Notes under the pieces: generated by a model
Databases searched by the model: none
The model's input: only the letters and a program-made list of their open reading frames with translations
What the model was told of the DNA's origin: nothing
Shown: positions 1-7,388 of the stretch, in pieces
How the letters are laid out: each line of letters begins with the position of its first letter
How positions within the stretch are numbered: position 1 is the first letter of the stretch
Position numbers and translations under genes: made by a program
From: Lysobacter changpingensis
GTDB lineage: Bacteria; Pseudomonadota; Gammaproteobacteria; Xanthomonadales; Xanthomonadaceae
Length of the DNA stretch: 64,000 nt
Assembly: GCF_017308985.1 (NCBI RefSeq)
Contig: NZ_JADWPE010000003.1
Span: 620,001 to 684,000, forward strand
Direction of reading: 5' to 3'

Positions 1-1966
1 TGCCGAAGATGTCCGGGCGTACGGCGGGGTCTTCGCCGTAGAGCGTGACGCTGTCGAACGCGGTGGACAGGCGCGCGGCCGGCTGGCCGACGGACAGGTA
101 ATGGAAGCGGCGGTTGGTGCGCTCCGGCGTGCCTTCGCCGGCGAACATGCGGATGGGATCCTCGCCGGTGCGGCGGTACGGATACACGCCGCCGGTGTAC
201 GGGTAGTAGCCCGGCAGGTTTTCCTTCTGCAGGAAGGTCAGCAGCTCGCCCCAGCTCTTGTAGGTGGGCGCGGCGATCTTCGGGATCTTCTGATGGCTCA
301 GCGATTCGCGGTAGTTCTCGACGCGGATCGTCTTGTCGCGGACCTTGTATTCGTTGACTTCGTCGGTGATCGACTTCAGGCGCGCGGGCCAGTCGCGCAG
401 CAGCTTCAGCGCCTCGGACGTGAGCGACTGCACGGCGTCGTTGTAGCGCTGGCGCAGGGTGAGGAGCGTCTTGTCGCCGCCGCTGGTGAGGGCGTCGCCG
501 GCGTACAGGTCGAGCGCCTTCGGCAGGCTTTCGTCGCCCAGATCGTTCAGCGACTGCCAGTAACTCTGCGCGCGATCGGCGACTTCCGCCTGCGTCTCGA
601 TCTTCGCGTTGATGCTGCGGCCCTGCTCGGCGATCTCGGCCAGATACCGCACGCGGGCGCCCGGAATCAGCACGGTGGCGCGCGGCTCCTTCAGCGAGGT
701 GTCGATCTCCGGCGTCCACTTCTCGGCCGGCAGCTGGAGCTTGTCGCGCAGCAGGCGGCACAGGTTGGCGAACATCCAGCTGATGCCGGGGTCGTTGAAC
801 TGCGAGGCGATGGTCGGATAGACCGGCACGTCCTCGTCCTTCGTCTGGAAGGCGACGCGGTTGCGCTTCCACTGCTTGCGCACGTCGCGCAGGGCGTCTT
901 CGGCGCCGCGCTTGTCGAACTTGTTGAGCACCACGAGCTCGGCGAAGTCGAGCATGTCGATCTTCTCCAGCTGGCTCGGCGCGCCGAAGTCGCTGGTCAT
1001 GACGTACATCGGGAAATCGACGAGATCGACGATTTCAGAATCCGACTGGCCGATGCCGGCGGTTTCGACGATGACCAGGTCATAGCCCAGGCCCTTGAGG
1101 AACCCGATGCAGTCCTTCAGCACGGTGTTGGTGGCGGCGTGCTGGCGGCGCGTGGCCATCGAACGCATGTAGACGCGCTTGCTGCGCAGCGAGTTCATGC
1201 GGATGCGGTCGCCCAGCAGCGCGCCACCGGTGCGGCGACGCGTGGGGTCGACGGAGATCACGGCGATGCGCATCTCCGGGAACGCGGCGAGGAAACGGTT
1301 GAGCAGTTCGTCGGTGACGGACGACTTGCCGGCGCCTCCGGTGCCGGTGATGCCGATGACGGGCGTCTTGCCGCCGGCCAGCTGCCACTGCTTGCGAAGG
1401 TGCGCGAGCTGGGCGTCGTCGAAGATGCCCTCCTCGATGGCGCTGAGGGTGTGGCCGATGCTGATTTCGTCGTCGATGTCGGCGGTCTTGTCGGGATGCT
1501 GCGCGGACTTGCGCGCATCGCCGGCGCGGCGGATGACGTCCTCGATCATCGCAACGAGGCCCATGTGCATGCCGTCGTTGGGGTGGTAGATGCGCTCGAC
1601 GCCGTAGGCCTGGAGTTCGCGGATTTCTTCCGGCGTGATCGTGCCGCCGCCGCCGCCGAAGACGCGGATGTGGCCGGCACCGCGCTCTTTGAGCATGTCG
1701 ACCATGTACTTGAAGTACTCAACGTGGCCGCCCTGGTAGGACGACAGCGCGATGCCGTCGGCATCCTCCTGCAGCGCGGCGCGGACGACGTCTTCCACCG
1801 AGCGGTTGTGGCCCAGGTGGATGACTTCCGCCCCCTGCCCCTGGATCAGGCGCCGCATGATGTTGATGGCGGCGTCGTGCCCGTCGAACAGGCTGGCGGC
1901 GGTGACGAACCGCAGCGGGCTGGTCTCGGGGGCGGTTTCGGGCAGGTTGCTGGCGGGGGTGCTCAT
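1..1966 (-). CDS. icmF: Fused isobutyryl-CoA mutase (IcmF), N-terminal 655 residues, 3' end outside window
   Basis: Adenosylcobalamin-dependent acyl-CoA mutase fused to its own G-protein chaperone; the family interconverts isobutyryl-CoA and n-butyryl-CoA and can also act on isovaleryl-CoA/pivalyl-CoA. The visible part starts with a B12-binding domain (about residues 18-150) with DGHD at 28-31, His30 being the presumed cobalt ligand, and a Gly-rich FGGGGGT loop. A MeaB-like GTPase domain follows, with a GTGGAGKSS P-loop near residue 207 and NKFD as the guanine-specificity motif. The mutase TIM-barrel begins near the left edge (YPYTGGVYPYRRTGEDP). The full protein is normally near 1,090 residues, so about 40% lies beyond position 1. 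Start ATG is at 1964-1966. Leucine dehydrogenase and isovaleryl-CoA dehydrogenase lie nearby, consistent with branched-chain acyl-CoA metabolism. Confidence 0.95.
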   Translation of the reverse strand, partial: MSTPASNLPETAPETSPLRFVTAASLFDGHDAAINIMRRLIQGQGAEVIHLGHNRSVEDVVRAALQEDADGIALSSYQGGHVEYFKYMVDMLKERGAGHIRVFGGGGGTITPEEIRELQAYGVERIYHPNDGMHMGLVAMIEDVIRRAGDARKSAQHPDKTADIDDEISIGHTLSAIEEGIFDDAQLAHLRKQWQLAGGKTPVIGITGTGGAGKSSVTDELLNRFLAAFPEMRIAVISVDPTRRRTGGALLGDRIRMNSLRSKRVYMRSMATRRQHAATNTVLKDCIGFLKGLGYDLVIVETAGIGQSDSEIVDLVDFPMYVMTSDFGAPSQLEKIDMLDFAELVVLNKFDKRGAEDALRDVRKQWKRNRVAFQTKDEDVPVYPTIASQFNDPGISWMFANLCRLLRDKLQLPAEKWTPEIDTSLKEPRATVLIPGARVRYLAEIAEQGRSINAKIETQAEVADRAQSYWQSLNDLGDESLPKALDLYAGDALTSGGDKTLLTLRQRYNDAVQSLTSEALKLLRDWPARLKSITDEVNEYKVRDKTIRVENYRESLSHQKIPKIAAPTYKSWGELLTFLQKENLPGYYPYTGGVYPYRRTGEDPIRMFAGEGTPERTNRRFHYLSVGQPAARLSTAFDSVTLYGEDPAVRPDIFG

Positions 1967-1975
1967 TGCGCTCAG

Positions 1976-2003
1976 ATACGGAAACGATCGAATCCGTATT
2001 GTA
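1976..2003 (-). promoter_or_regulatory. Candidate icmF promoter with inverted repeat
   Basis: On the minus strand a TACAAT -10 box (1998-2003) lies 31 bases before the icmF start codon. It overlaps an inverted repeat with 7-bp arms (ATACGGA, 1976-1982; TCCGTAT, 1993-1999) and a 10-base spacer. No good -35 was seen. The position over the -10/start region would suit a repressor, but no regulator is identified. Confidence 0.35.
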
Positions 2004-2066
2004 GCCCGAGGGGGATTAGGGGCTTGTTGTGCGGCGCGGGATCGACCGGCGTGGCCTTTGGCCTTT

Positions 2067-2142
2067 GCAGCCCGGGGAAGCGCCAGCGCACCCGGGAGCC
2101 GCCGGCCGCCTCCCCGGGTGCGCTTCGCTTACCCGGGCTACA
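2067..2142. repeat. Dispersed REP-like element, inverted pair
   Basis: Two inverted copies of a GC-rich unit ending in CCCGGG face each other (2067-2097 and 2111-2142) and can fold into one long hairpin. Single copies of the same unit occur at 32071-32099 and 39694-39724. The core reads CCCGGGTGCGCTTCGCTTAC then CCGGGCTACA. All copies are intergenic. The 1967-2275 gap holds this element, the icmF promoter and a -10 box for the next gene; I see nothing else in it. Confidence 0.75.
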
Positions 2143-2245
2143 GGAGCTCGTCATCCCGGGGAAGGCTGGGGGCAAGGCTGTCACGCGTGCATACGAATCA
2201 CCGCAGCAACCGACCCGTTCGGCAAAGTCGAACTCCCTTTCTGGC

Positions 2246-2251
2246 TACACT
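2246..2251 (+). promoter_or_regulatory. Candidate -10 box (TACACT) for the 2OG oxygenase gene
   Basis: TACACT lies 24 bases before the ATG at 2276. The same hexamer precedes mtnB at 44850. No convincing -35 is visible. Confidence 0.35.
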
Positions 2252-2275
2252 CGCCCTCCCACCTCGCGAGCCGCC

Positions 2276-3541
2276 ATGAACCAGGACGCCGCCCTGCTCG
2301 ACCTTCGCCGGCGCGCACACGACGGGGCGCCGCAGGCGTTGTACCAGCTCGCTTCCGCGCTGGTCGCGCGACACGAGCTGGACGAGGCGCTCACCCTGCA
2401 CCGCCGCGCGGCGGAAGCGGGGCTGGCGAACGCGCAGATCGAATACGCGCGCATGCTGATGTACGGCGTGGGCTGCGATGCCGAACCGGTGCGCGCCGCC
2501 GAATGGCTGCTGCGCGCGGAAGCATCGGGCAGCCCGATCGCGTCCTATTTCCTTGCCCTGATGTCGCTCGGCGGGCGCACGCTGCCGCGCGATGGACGCA
2601 TCAACGAGCGCGTGCTTCGCGCGGTGCGCGCCGACTATCCGCCCGCGCTGCGTGCGGCGGCGGTGCATTTCGGCCGCAAGGCGCATCCGGCCGACCAGCT
2701 GCGCTGCCTGCAGTTGCTGGAACGCGCGACGTCGCTGGGCGACGTGATCGCGGCCAGGCTGTTCCTCGAACGCCTCGCGCGCGGCGAAGGCGACAAGCCG
2801 CAACCCGACGCCGCGCACGAACTGCGCGTGCAGCTGCGCGCGCGAGGCATCAAGGCGCTGCCCGACATCGCGGTGCCGGAGTACGCACCGAACGTCTCCG
2901 CGCCCGGCGTGCTGTCGATGGAAGACGTGCTGGAGCCGGTCGCGCTGGCATCGCGCGCCACGCGCCCGCGCGTTTCCACCGTGGACGGCCTGCTCAGTGC
3001 GGAGGAATGCCGGCTGCTGATCGCAAACGCCGAAGTGCACCTGCAACGCTCGCGCACGGTCGATCCGGAAACCGGATTGCCGATTGAGCAGGAAATCCGC
3101 ACCAGCAGCGATGCGGCGTTCGACGCGATCCTCGAGGATCTCGCGCTGCGCGCCGTGCAACTGCGCATGGCGAGCGCGGCCGGCGTGCCGCTGGATCACG
3201 CCGAACATCTCGTCGTGCTGCGCTACGAACCCGGCCAGGAATACCGCCCGCATCGCGATTACCGGCCGCCGAGTTCGATCGAGCGCGACCGTCCGCAGGC
3301 CGGCAATCGCCTGCGCACGATCTGCGTGTACCTCAACGACGTCGAAGCCGGCGGGCAGACCGAATTCCCGATCGCCGCGTTGAAGGTGGAACCGCGGCCG
3401 GGACGCGCGGTGGTGTTCGACAACCTGCACGCGGACGGCACGCCGGATGCGGATTCGCTGCACGCGGGGCTTCCGGTCGAACGCGGCGAGAAGTGGCTGG
3501 CCACGCTGTGGCTGCGCCAGGCGCCGTACCGCGACTTCTGA
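2276..3541 (+). CDS. Sel1/TPR-like repeat protein with C-terminal 2OG-Fe(II) oxygenase (prolyl 4-hydroxylase type) domain
   Basis: 421 residues. The first ~200 are helical, with Sel1/TPR-like repeats (QALYQLASALVARHELDEA, NAQIEYARMLMYGVGC). The C-terminal ~190 match the prolyl 4-hydroxylase alpha fold: Fe(II) ligands His326 and Asp328 (YRPHRDYRP) and His396 (LHAGLPVERGEKW), followed by a Lys suited to bind 2-oxoglutarate. No signal peptide, so cytosolic. The substrate cannot be read from sequence; bacterial relatives hydroxylate Pro in proteins or peptides, and the repeat half may be a docking module. ATG 2276 was chosen because upstream codons in the same frame run through the antisense of icmF and the REP element. 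Confidence 0.85.
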   Translation: MNQDAALLDLRRRAHDGAPQALYQLASALVARHELDEALTLHRRAAEAGLANAQIEYARMLMYGVGCDAEPVRAAEWLLRAEASGSPIASYFLALMSLGGRTLPRDGRINERVLRAVRADYPPALRAAAVHFGRKAHPADQLRCLQLLERATSLGDVIAARLFLERLARGEGDKPQPDAAHELRVQLRARGIKALPDIAVPEYAPNVSAPGVLSMEDVLEPVALASRATRPRVSTVDGLLSAEECRLLIANAEVHLQRSRTVDPETGLPIEQEIRTSSDAAFDAILEDLALRAVQLRMASAAGVPLDHAEHLVVLRYEPGQEYRPHRDYRPPSSIERDRPQAGNRLRTICVYLNDVEAGGQTEFPIAALKVEPRPGRAVVFDNLHADGTPDADSLHAGLPVERGEKWLATLWLRQAPYRDF

Positions 3542-3744
3542 ACGACGGCTGCTGAATGGGCGGCGCCCGGCAAGCCGTCCGTCGGCATGCCTGTCCCACT
3601 TCGCCGATTGGATTAGACTGTCGCGCCTGCGGCGGGGTCATGACCCAAAGTCGCAGAGGCGATTCCATTTCGATTCAACGACTTACCCATCACAGTTGGC
3701 GTAAAGCGCGATGCGCAACTCCTCGCGCCAACGCGGAGCACCCG

Positions 3745-4848
3745 ATGATTTTCGAAACCCTGGACACCTTCGGCCACGAGCAGGTCGTGTTTTGCCACAA
3801 CAAGGACGCGGGCCTGAAGGCCATCATCGCGATCCATAACACCGTGCTCGGTCCGGCCCTCGGCGGTACGCGCATGTGGCCGTACAAGACCGAGCAGGAT
3901 GCGCTCAACGACGTGCTCCGCCTCTCGCGCGGCATGACCTACAAGAACGCGGTCGCCGGCCTGAACATCGGCGGCGGCAAGGCGGTGATCATCGGCGATC
4001 CGGCCGCCGACAAGTCCGAGGCGCTGTTCCGCGCGTTCGGCCAGTTCGTCGAATCGCTGGGCGGCCGTTACATCACGGCCGAAGACGTCGGCATCGACGT
4101 CAACGACATGGAATACGTGTACCGCGAGACCGAGTACGTCACCGGCGTGCACCAGGTCCACGGCGGTTCGGGCGATCCGTCGCCGTTCACCGCGTACGGC
4201 ACGCTGCAGGGCCTGATGGCCACGCTGAACAAGCGTTTCGGCGACGAGGAAGTCGGCAAGTACTCCTACGCCGTGCAGGGCCTGGGCCATGTCGGCATGG
4301 AGTTCGTGAAGCTGCTCAAGGAGCGCGGCGCGAAGATCTTCGTCACCGACATCAACAAGGGCCTGGTCGACAAGGCCGTGTCCGAGTACGGCGCCGAGGC
4401 CGTGGGCCTGGACGAGATCTACGACGTCCCGGCCGACGTGTACTCGCCGTGCGCGCTGGGCGGCACCGTCAACGAGAACACCCTGCCGCGCCTGAAGGCG
4501 AAGGTGATCTGCGGCGCGGCCAACAACCAGCTGGCCAACAACGCCATCGGCGACGAAGTGGCCAAGCGCGGCATCCTGTACGCGCCGGACTACGCGGTGA
4601 ACGCGGGCGGCGTGATGAACGTGGCGCTGGAACTCGACGGCTACAACCGCGAGCGCGCCATGCGCATGATGCGCACGATTTACCACAACCTCGCGCGCAT
4701 CTTCGAGATCGCCGAGCGTGACGCGATCCCGACCTACCGCGCGGCCGATCGTCTGGCCGAAGAGCGCATCACGGCCATCGGCAAGCTGAAGCTGCCGCTG
4801 GGGCGTTCGGCGCCGCGGTTCCAGGGTCGCATTCGCGGCGGGCACTGA
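3745..4848 (+). CDS. Leucine dehydrogenase (Glu/Leu/Phe/Val dehydrogenase family)
   Basis: 367 residues, the size of Bacillus-type leucine dehydrogenases. It deaminates Leu/Ile/Val oxidatively to 2-oxo acids with NAD+. The substrate-binding domain has ALGGTRMW, Lys67 (MTYKNAV) and Lys79 (GLNIGGGKAVI), which line up with the two catalytic lysines of the family. The dinucleotide-binding domain has GLGHVG. ATG 3745 has GGAG six bases upstream (3735-3738). The product would feed branched-chain 2-oxo acid dehydrogenase, then isovaleryl-CoA dehydrogenase (6167) and icmF chemistry; it can also supply iso-branched fatty acid primers, typical of this group. Transcribed alone, with hairpins immediately after the stop. 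Confidence 0.93.
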   Translation: MIFETLDTFGHEQVVFCHNKDAGLKAIIAIHNTVLGPALGGTRMWPYKTEQDALNDVLRLSRGMTYKNAVAGLNIGGGKAVIIGDPAADKSEALFRAFGQFVESLGGRYITAEDVGIDVNDMEYVYRETEYVTGVHQVHGGSGDPSPFTAYGTLQGLMATLNKRFGDEEVGKYSYAVQGLGHVGMEFVKLLKERGAKIFVTDINKGLVDKAVSEYGAEAVGLDEIYDVPADVYSPCALGGTVNENTLPRLKAKVICGAANNQLANNAIGDEVAKRGILYAPDYAVNAGGVMNVALELDGYNRERAMRMMRTIYHNLARIFEIAERDAIPTYRAADRLAEERITAIGKLKLPLGRSAPRFQGRIRGGH

Positions 4849-4896
4849 TTTTCCAGTCGAGACTGGAAAATCCCCAAAGTTTGCATTCGCAAACTT
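4847..4896. other. Two back-to-back inverted repeats overlapping the leucine dehydrogenase stop codon
   Basis: A perfect 12-bp inverted repeat (GATTTTCCAGTC at 4847-4858, complement at 4861-4872, 2-base spacer) includes the last two bases of the TGA. It is followed by a second perfect 8-bp repeat (AAGTTTGC at 4877-4884, complement at 4889-4896, ATTC loop). Neither has a T-tract. They could act as transcript-end hairpins or protein sites. The first is A/T-rich compared with its surroundings. Confidence 0.6.
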
Positions 4897-4940
4897 CGGG
4901 CCCCAGCAGTCTTCCTCCAAATCCCTGCCGCTGCCGCGGC

Positions 4941-4961
4941 GCCCCCTTTACCAAAGGGGGC
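4941..4961. repeat. GC-rich intergenic hairpin
   Basis: A 9-bp perfect stem (GCCCCCTTT / AAAGGGGGC) with a 3-base loop, inside the 447-base gap between leucine dehydrogenase and carbonic anhydrase. It resembles short intergenic hairpins common in xanthomonads. Confidence 0.6.
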
Positions 4962-5006
4962 TATCGCTTCCGACGGGGTGCAGGAGCCGCATCGCAATGC
5001 TTCGAG

Positions 5007-5036
5007 AAACGCCCGGCTTGTCCGGGCGTTTTCTTT
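5007..5036 (+). terminator. Rho-independent terminator
   Basis: A 10-bp stem (AAACGCCCGG / CCGGGCGTTT, 5-base loop) followed by a T-rich run (TTTCTTTT). It is the likely transcript end for leucine dehydrogenase, about 160 bases after its stop. Confidence 0.8.
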
Positions 5037-5094
5037 TGTGCGGCGATTGTGCGGTGCATTCTTCCGGCCATTTCACCGGGTCGTACCGTCTCCC

Positions 5095-5203
5095 GTCGTC
5101 ATTCCGGCGGAAGCCGGGACCCAGGCTCGTTGCGTCGCGGGTCGCGCATGTCGCTCACGTCTTGCCGTGACGGCCTGAATCCCGGCTTTCGCCTGGATGA
5201 GGA
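5095..5203. repeat. Inverted pair of a dispersed intergenic element
   Basis: The left arm at 5095-5124 (GTCATTCCGGCGGAAGCCGG...) and the right arm at 5174-5203 are imperfect inverted copies separated by about 50 bases. The GTCATTCC...GG(A)ATCC type unit is a common non-coding repeat in proteobacteria. It sits just upstream of the carbonic anhydrase gene. Confidence 0.65.
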
Positions 5204-5295
5204 CCGATTGCGACCCACGGCCTTTTTCAGGCAATTCCGAAAGACGCCGCATTGCGCTCGGCGCACAGTGGCACTCCCCACACTGGAGTGCTCCC

Positions 5296-6003
5296 ATGCG
5301 CCTCGCCAAGCCCCTCGCCGCGCTTTGCTTCGCCGCCGCATTCGCGGCCCATGCCGGCGACGGCCGCATCGATTACGACCACCAGGAAAAATGGCAGGCC
5401 GCGCACGACATGTCGCAGTCGCCCATCGACATCGTCACGCACGACGCCATCGACGCGCAGGCCGACGAACCGCAAACGCTGGTGTTCACGCATACGCGCG
5501 CGCCGATGGAGGCGGTCGACAACGGCCACGCGGTGGAAGTGGAAACCCATTCCACCGACGCCACCATCCGCGGCCGGCACTTCACGCTGACGCAGTTCCA
5601 TTTCCACGCCGCCAGCGAACACACCATCGACGGCAGGCATTACCCGCTGGAAGGCCATTACGTCTTCAAGGCGCAGGACGGGCGCCTGGCCGTCGTCGGC
5701 GTGATGTACGAGGTGGGCAGGCCGAACGCGCAGGCGCAGGCCGTGCTGGACAGCCTGGCGCACAGGCAGAACGCGCCGCACGAGGTCGACATCGACGCGC
5801 TGCTGCCGAAGCCGCGTGGCTACTACCATTACCTGGGCTCGCTGACCACGCCGCCGCTGACCGAGAACGTGGAGTGGTACGTGCTGCCCGCGCCGGTGAC
5901 GATGTCGCAAAAGCAGATGGATGCGTTCCTGGCGCATTACCGCCACAACAACCGCAACGTGCAGCCGCGCAACGGCCGGCCGGTGGTGCATTTCCGGGGC
6001 TGA
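5296..6003 (+). CDS. Periplasmic alpha-carbonic anhydrase
   Basis: 235 residues. It catalyses reversible CO2 hydration. A signal peptide is clear ([18 protein letters not shown], cleavage around residue 20), so the enzyme is exported. The Zn ligands of the alpha class are visible as His102 and His104 ([11 protein letters not shown]) and His121 (LEGHYVFK). The active-site segment [16 protein letters not shown] is intact. ATG 5296 was chosen over an in-frame start at 5197 because it begins the signal peptide and has GGAG seven bases upstream (5285-5288). It stands alone between two hairpins. Confidence 0.93.
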   Translation: MRLAKPLAALCFAAAFAAHAGDGRIDYDHQEKWQAAHDMSQSPIDIVTHDAIDAQADEPQTLVFTHTRAPMEAVDNGHAVEVETHSTDATIRGRHFTLTQFHFHAASEHTIDGRHYPLEGHYVFKAQDGRLAVVGVMYEVGRPNAQAQAVLDSLAHRQNAPHEVDIDALLPKPRGYYHYLGSLTTPPLTENVEWYVLPAPVTMSQKQMDAFLAHYRHNNRNVQPRNGRPVVHFRG

Positions 6004-6028
6004 TCGCCGCTTCCATCGCGCGTCCGGC

Positions 6029-6067
6029 GCCCCGCACCGTTGCGTACGGTTGCGGGGCAGCCTGTTT
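6029..6067 (+). terminator. Terminator hairpin after carbonic anhydrase
   Basis: GCCCCGCACCGT pairs with ACGGTTGCGGGGC (one bulge) around a 5-base loop. A T-run (GTTTTTATT) follows a few bases later. Confidence 0.65.
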
Positions 6068-6105
6068 TTATTGCACCGCACGACGACCGTTTCACCGCGC
6101 ACCAC

Positions 6106-6111
6106 TAGAAT
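6106..6111 (+). promoter_or_regulatory. Candidate -10 box (TAGAAT) for liuA
   Basis: TAGAAT stands 55 bases before the liuA ATG. The tRNA-Pro gene has the same hexamer at 62533. No clear -35 element is seen. Confidence 0.35.
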
Positions 6112-6166
6112 TGGCGTATCTCGCGCGGGCTGCGACCGCGCCACCCTTTCGAACTCAAGGATTCCC

Positions 6167-7324
6167 ATGCGCCCTTTCCCTCTCGGTGACGAAATCGATG
6201 CCCTGCGCGACGCCGTGCGACGTTTCGCCGAGGCCGAGATCGCACCGCGCGCGGCGCAGATCGACGAGGAGAACTGGTTCCCGCAGGACCTGTGGCCGAA
6301 GCTCGGCGAGATGGGCCTGCTCGGCATGACCGTTCCGGGCGAGTACGGCGGCAGCGAGATGGGCTACCTCGCGCATCTGGTCGCGATGGAGGAGATCTCG
6401 CGCGCGTCCGGTTCCGTCGGCCTGAGCTACGGCGCGCATTCGAACCTGTGCGTCAGCAACCTGTACGCCAACGGCAACGATGCGCAGCGGCGGAAATACC
6501 TGCCGAAGCTGTGCAGCGGCGAATGGAAGGGCGCGCTGGCGATGAGCGAACCGGGGGCGGGTTCGGACGTGGTCGGCTCGATGAGTTGCCGCGCCGAACT
6601 TCGCGACGGCGTGTGGATCGCCAACGGCAACAAGATGTGGATCACCAACGGCCCCGAGGCCGACGTGCTGATCGTCTACATGCGCACCGCCGGCAAGGAC
6701 GCGGGCAGCCAGTGCATGACGGCCTTCATCGTCGAGAAGGGCATGAAGGGGTTCTCCACCGCGCAGAAGCTCGACAAGCTCGGCATGCGCGGTTCGAACA
6801 CCTGCGAGCTGGTGTTCGACAACTGCGAGATTCCCGCCGAAAACGTGCTGGGCGAAGTGAACCGCGGCGTGAAGGTGCTGATGCGCGGCCTCAACACCGA
6901 GCGCCTGGTGCTGACCGGCGGGCCGATCGGCCTGATGCAGGCGGCGCTCGACATCGCCCTGCCCTATGTGCGCGAACGCAAGCAGTTCAACGCGGCCATC
7001 GGCACGTTCGGGCTGATGCAGGGCAAGATCGCAGACATGTACACCGCGCTGCAGTCCAGCCGTGCGTTCGCCTACCAGGTGGCGCGCGATTTCGATGCCG
7101 GCCACAGCAGCCGCGTCGATGCCGCATCGTGCCTGCTGCATGCCTCCGAAGCGGCGGTGCAGGTCGCGCTGGAAGGCATCCAGGCGCTGGGCGGCAACGG
7201 CTACATCAACGAATTCCCGACCGGCCGCATCCTGCGCGACGCGAAGCTCTATGCGATCGGCGCGGGCACGAACGAAATCCGCCGGATGCTGATCGGGCGC
7301 GAGTTGTTCGAAGAGCGGCACTGA
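6167..7324 (+). CDS. liuA: Isovaleryl-CoA dehydrogenase
   Basis: 385 residues. An FAD-dependent acyl-CoA dehydrogenase that converts isovaleryl-CoA to 3-methylcrotonyl-CoA in leucine breakdown. The family signature [11 protein letters not shown] is present, and the catalytic Glu is Glu245 in [13 protein letters not shown]; this placement of the base in helix G distinguishes isovaleryl-CoA dehydrogenases from most other members, which carry it near the C-terminus. The C-terminal [18 protein letters not shown] binds the flavin pyrophosphate of the neighbouring subunit. Other liu genes in the window (16644, 25350, 26543, 28576) complete the route to acetoacetate and acetyl-CoA, although they are separated from this gene. 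Confidence 0.93.
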   Translation: MRPFPLGDEIDALRDAVRRFAEAEIAPRAAQIDEENWFPQDLWPKLGEMGLLGMTVPGEYGGSEMGYLAHLVAMEEISRASGSVGLSYGAHSNLCVSNLYANGNDAQRRKYLPKLCSGEWKGALAMSEPGAGSDVVGSMSCRAELRDGVWIANGNKMWITNGPEADVLIVYMRTAGKDAGSQCMTAFIVEKGMKGFSTAQKLDKLGMRGSNTCELVFDNCEIPAENVLGEVNRGVKVLMRGLNTERLVLTGGPIGLMQAALDIALPYVRERKQFNAAIGTFGLMQGKIADMYTALQSSRAFAYQVARDFDAGHSSRVDAASCLLHASEAAVQVALEGIQALGGNGYINEFPTGRILRDAKLYAIGAGTNEIRRMLIGRELFEERH

Positions 7325-7348
7325 GCCGCAACGTCTTTACTGTCGCAA

Positions 7349-7378
7349 CGAAACGGCCGCCGGAAGACGGCCGTTTCG
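7349..7378. terminator. Hairpin between convergent genes
   Basis: A perfect 11-bp stem (CGAAACGGCCG / CGGCCGTTTCG, 8-base loop) between liuA (+) and the autotransporter gene (-). No strong T-run on either side. It is probably a shared transcript end. Confidence 0.55.
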
Positions 7379-7388
7379 CCTTGCGCGG

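Noticed and set aside
101-3541. 1,146-residue open frame on the + strand
   Set aside because: Its first two-thirds is the antisense of icmF; only the part from ATG 2276 codes for a recognisable protein.
4981-5178. Small + strand frame in the 4849-5295 gap
   Set aside because: It runs through a terminator and an inverted repeat, with no coding character.
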